Shown piece after piece: positions 5,438 through 5,448 of a stretch of 5,448 nucleotides of DNA. The DNA comes from Desulfobacterales bacterium. GTDB lineage: Bacteria > Desulfobacterota > Desulfobacteria > Desulfobacterales > QNYZ01. The stretch covers positions 4,698-10,145 of the forward strand of contig JAOZUU010000059.1 in NCBI GenBank assembly GCA_029938515.1, given 5' to 3'. The first letter of the stretch is position 1; the number at the start of each line of letters is the position of its first letter. The position numbers and the translations under genes are program-made. The notes beneath the pieces are model-generated. The model saw only the letters and a program-made list of their open reading frames with translations. It was not told the DNA's origin and ran no database searches.

Positions 5438-5448
5438 GATCAGATGCC

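Overview
All supported genes in this 5.4 kb window lie on the minus strand, so the region is transcribed from high to low coordinates. Gene content suggests an anaerobic Desulfobacterales-type deltaproteobacterium (Desulfobacterota): an exported DUF1573 protein that appears to use selenocysteine, a Zn/Mn-type ABC uptake operon, an Ig-domain lipoprotein and a REP-type palindrome. This assignment is inferred from protein style and cannot be proved from the window.

Layout in transcription order. (1) 5367-4423: an exported DUF1573 (ASH-like) protein behind its own TTGACA promoter. Its frame is interrupted by one TGA (5064-5062) exactly where the family's first conserved Cys of the CGCT motif belongs. 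Homology resumes in the same frame immediately after it, and a small hairpin with a GU apical loop sits 17 nt downstream. The simplest reading is a 314-residue selenoprotein with Sec102. Ordinary ORF calling splits it into two false pieces. (2) 4403-4344: a 60-bp pair of inverted REP sequences (REPIN). (3) 4317-3646: a HAD-superfamily phosphatase of the phosphoglycolate phosphatase/beta-phosphoglucomutase type. (4) 3645-3336: a 310-bp intergenic region with no convincing gene, holding a weak terminator-like hairpin, a TTGACA promoter and a 7-1-7 inverted repeat of Fur/Zur-operator size just ahead of znuA. (5) 3335-864: a compact three-gene operon, znuA (periplasmic binding protein), znuC (ATPase) and znuB (permease), with a 10-nt gap and then a 4-bp ATGA overlap. 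(6) 863-597: intergenic, with a strong extended -10 promoter and a 28-bp inverted repeat in the leader. (7) 596-1: the 5' part of a lipoprotein gene with one cadherin/Ig-like domain and a Pro-Glu-Pro linker encoded by 15-bp tandem repeats, running off the window.

The transporter genes form one functional unit: ZnuA captures the metal in the periplasm, ZnuB is the channel and ZnuC supplies ATP hydrolysis, probably under a zinc-responsive Fur-family repressor. The other three genes look like separate transcription units. The most notable item is the probable selenocysteine codon in the DUF1573 gene. The Sec machinery (SelA, SelB, SelD, tRNA-Sec) is not in this window and would have to exist elsewhere in the genome.
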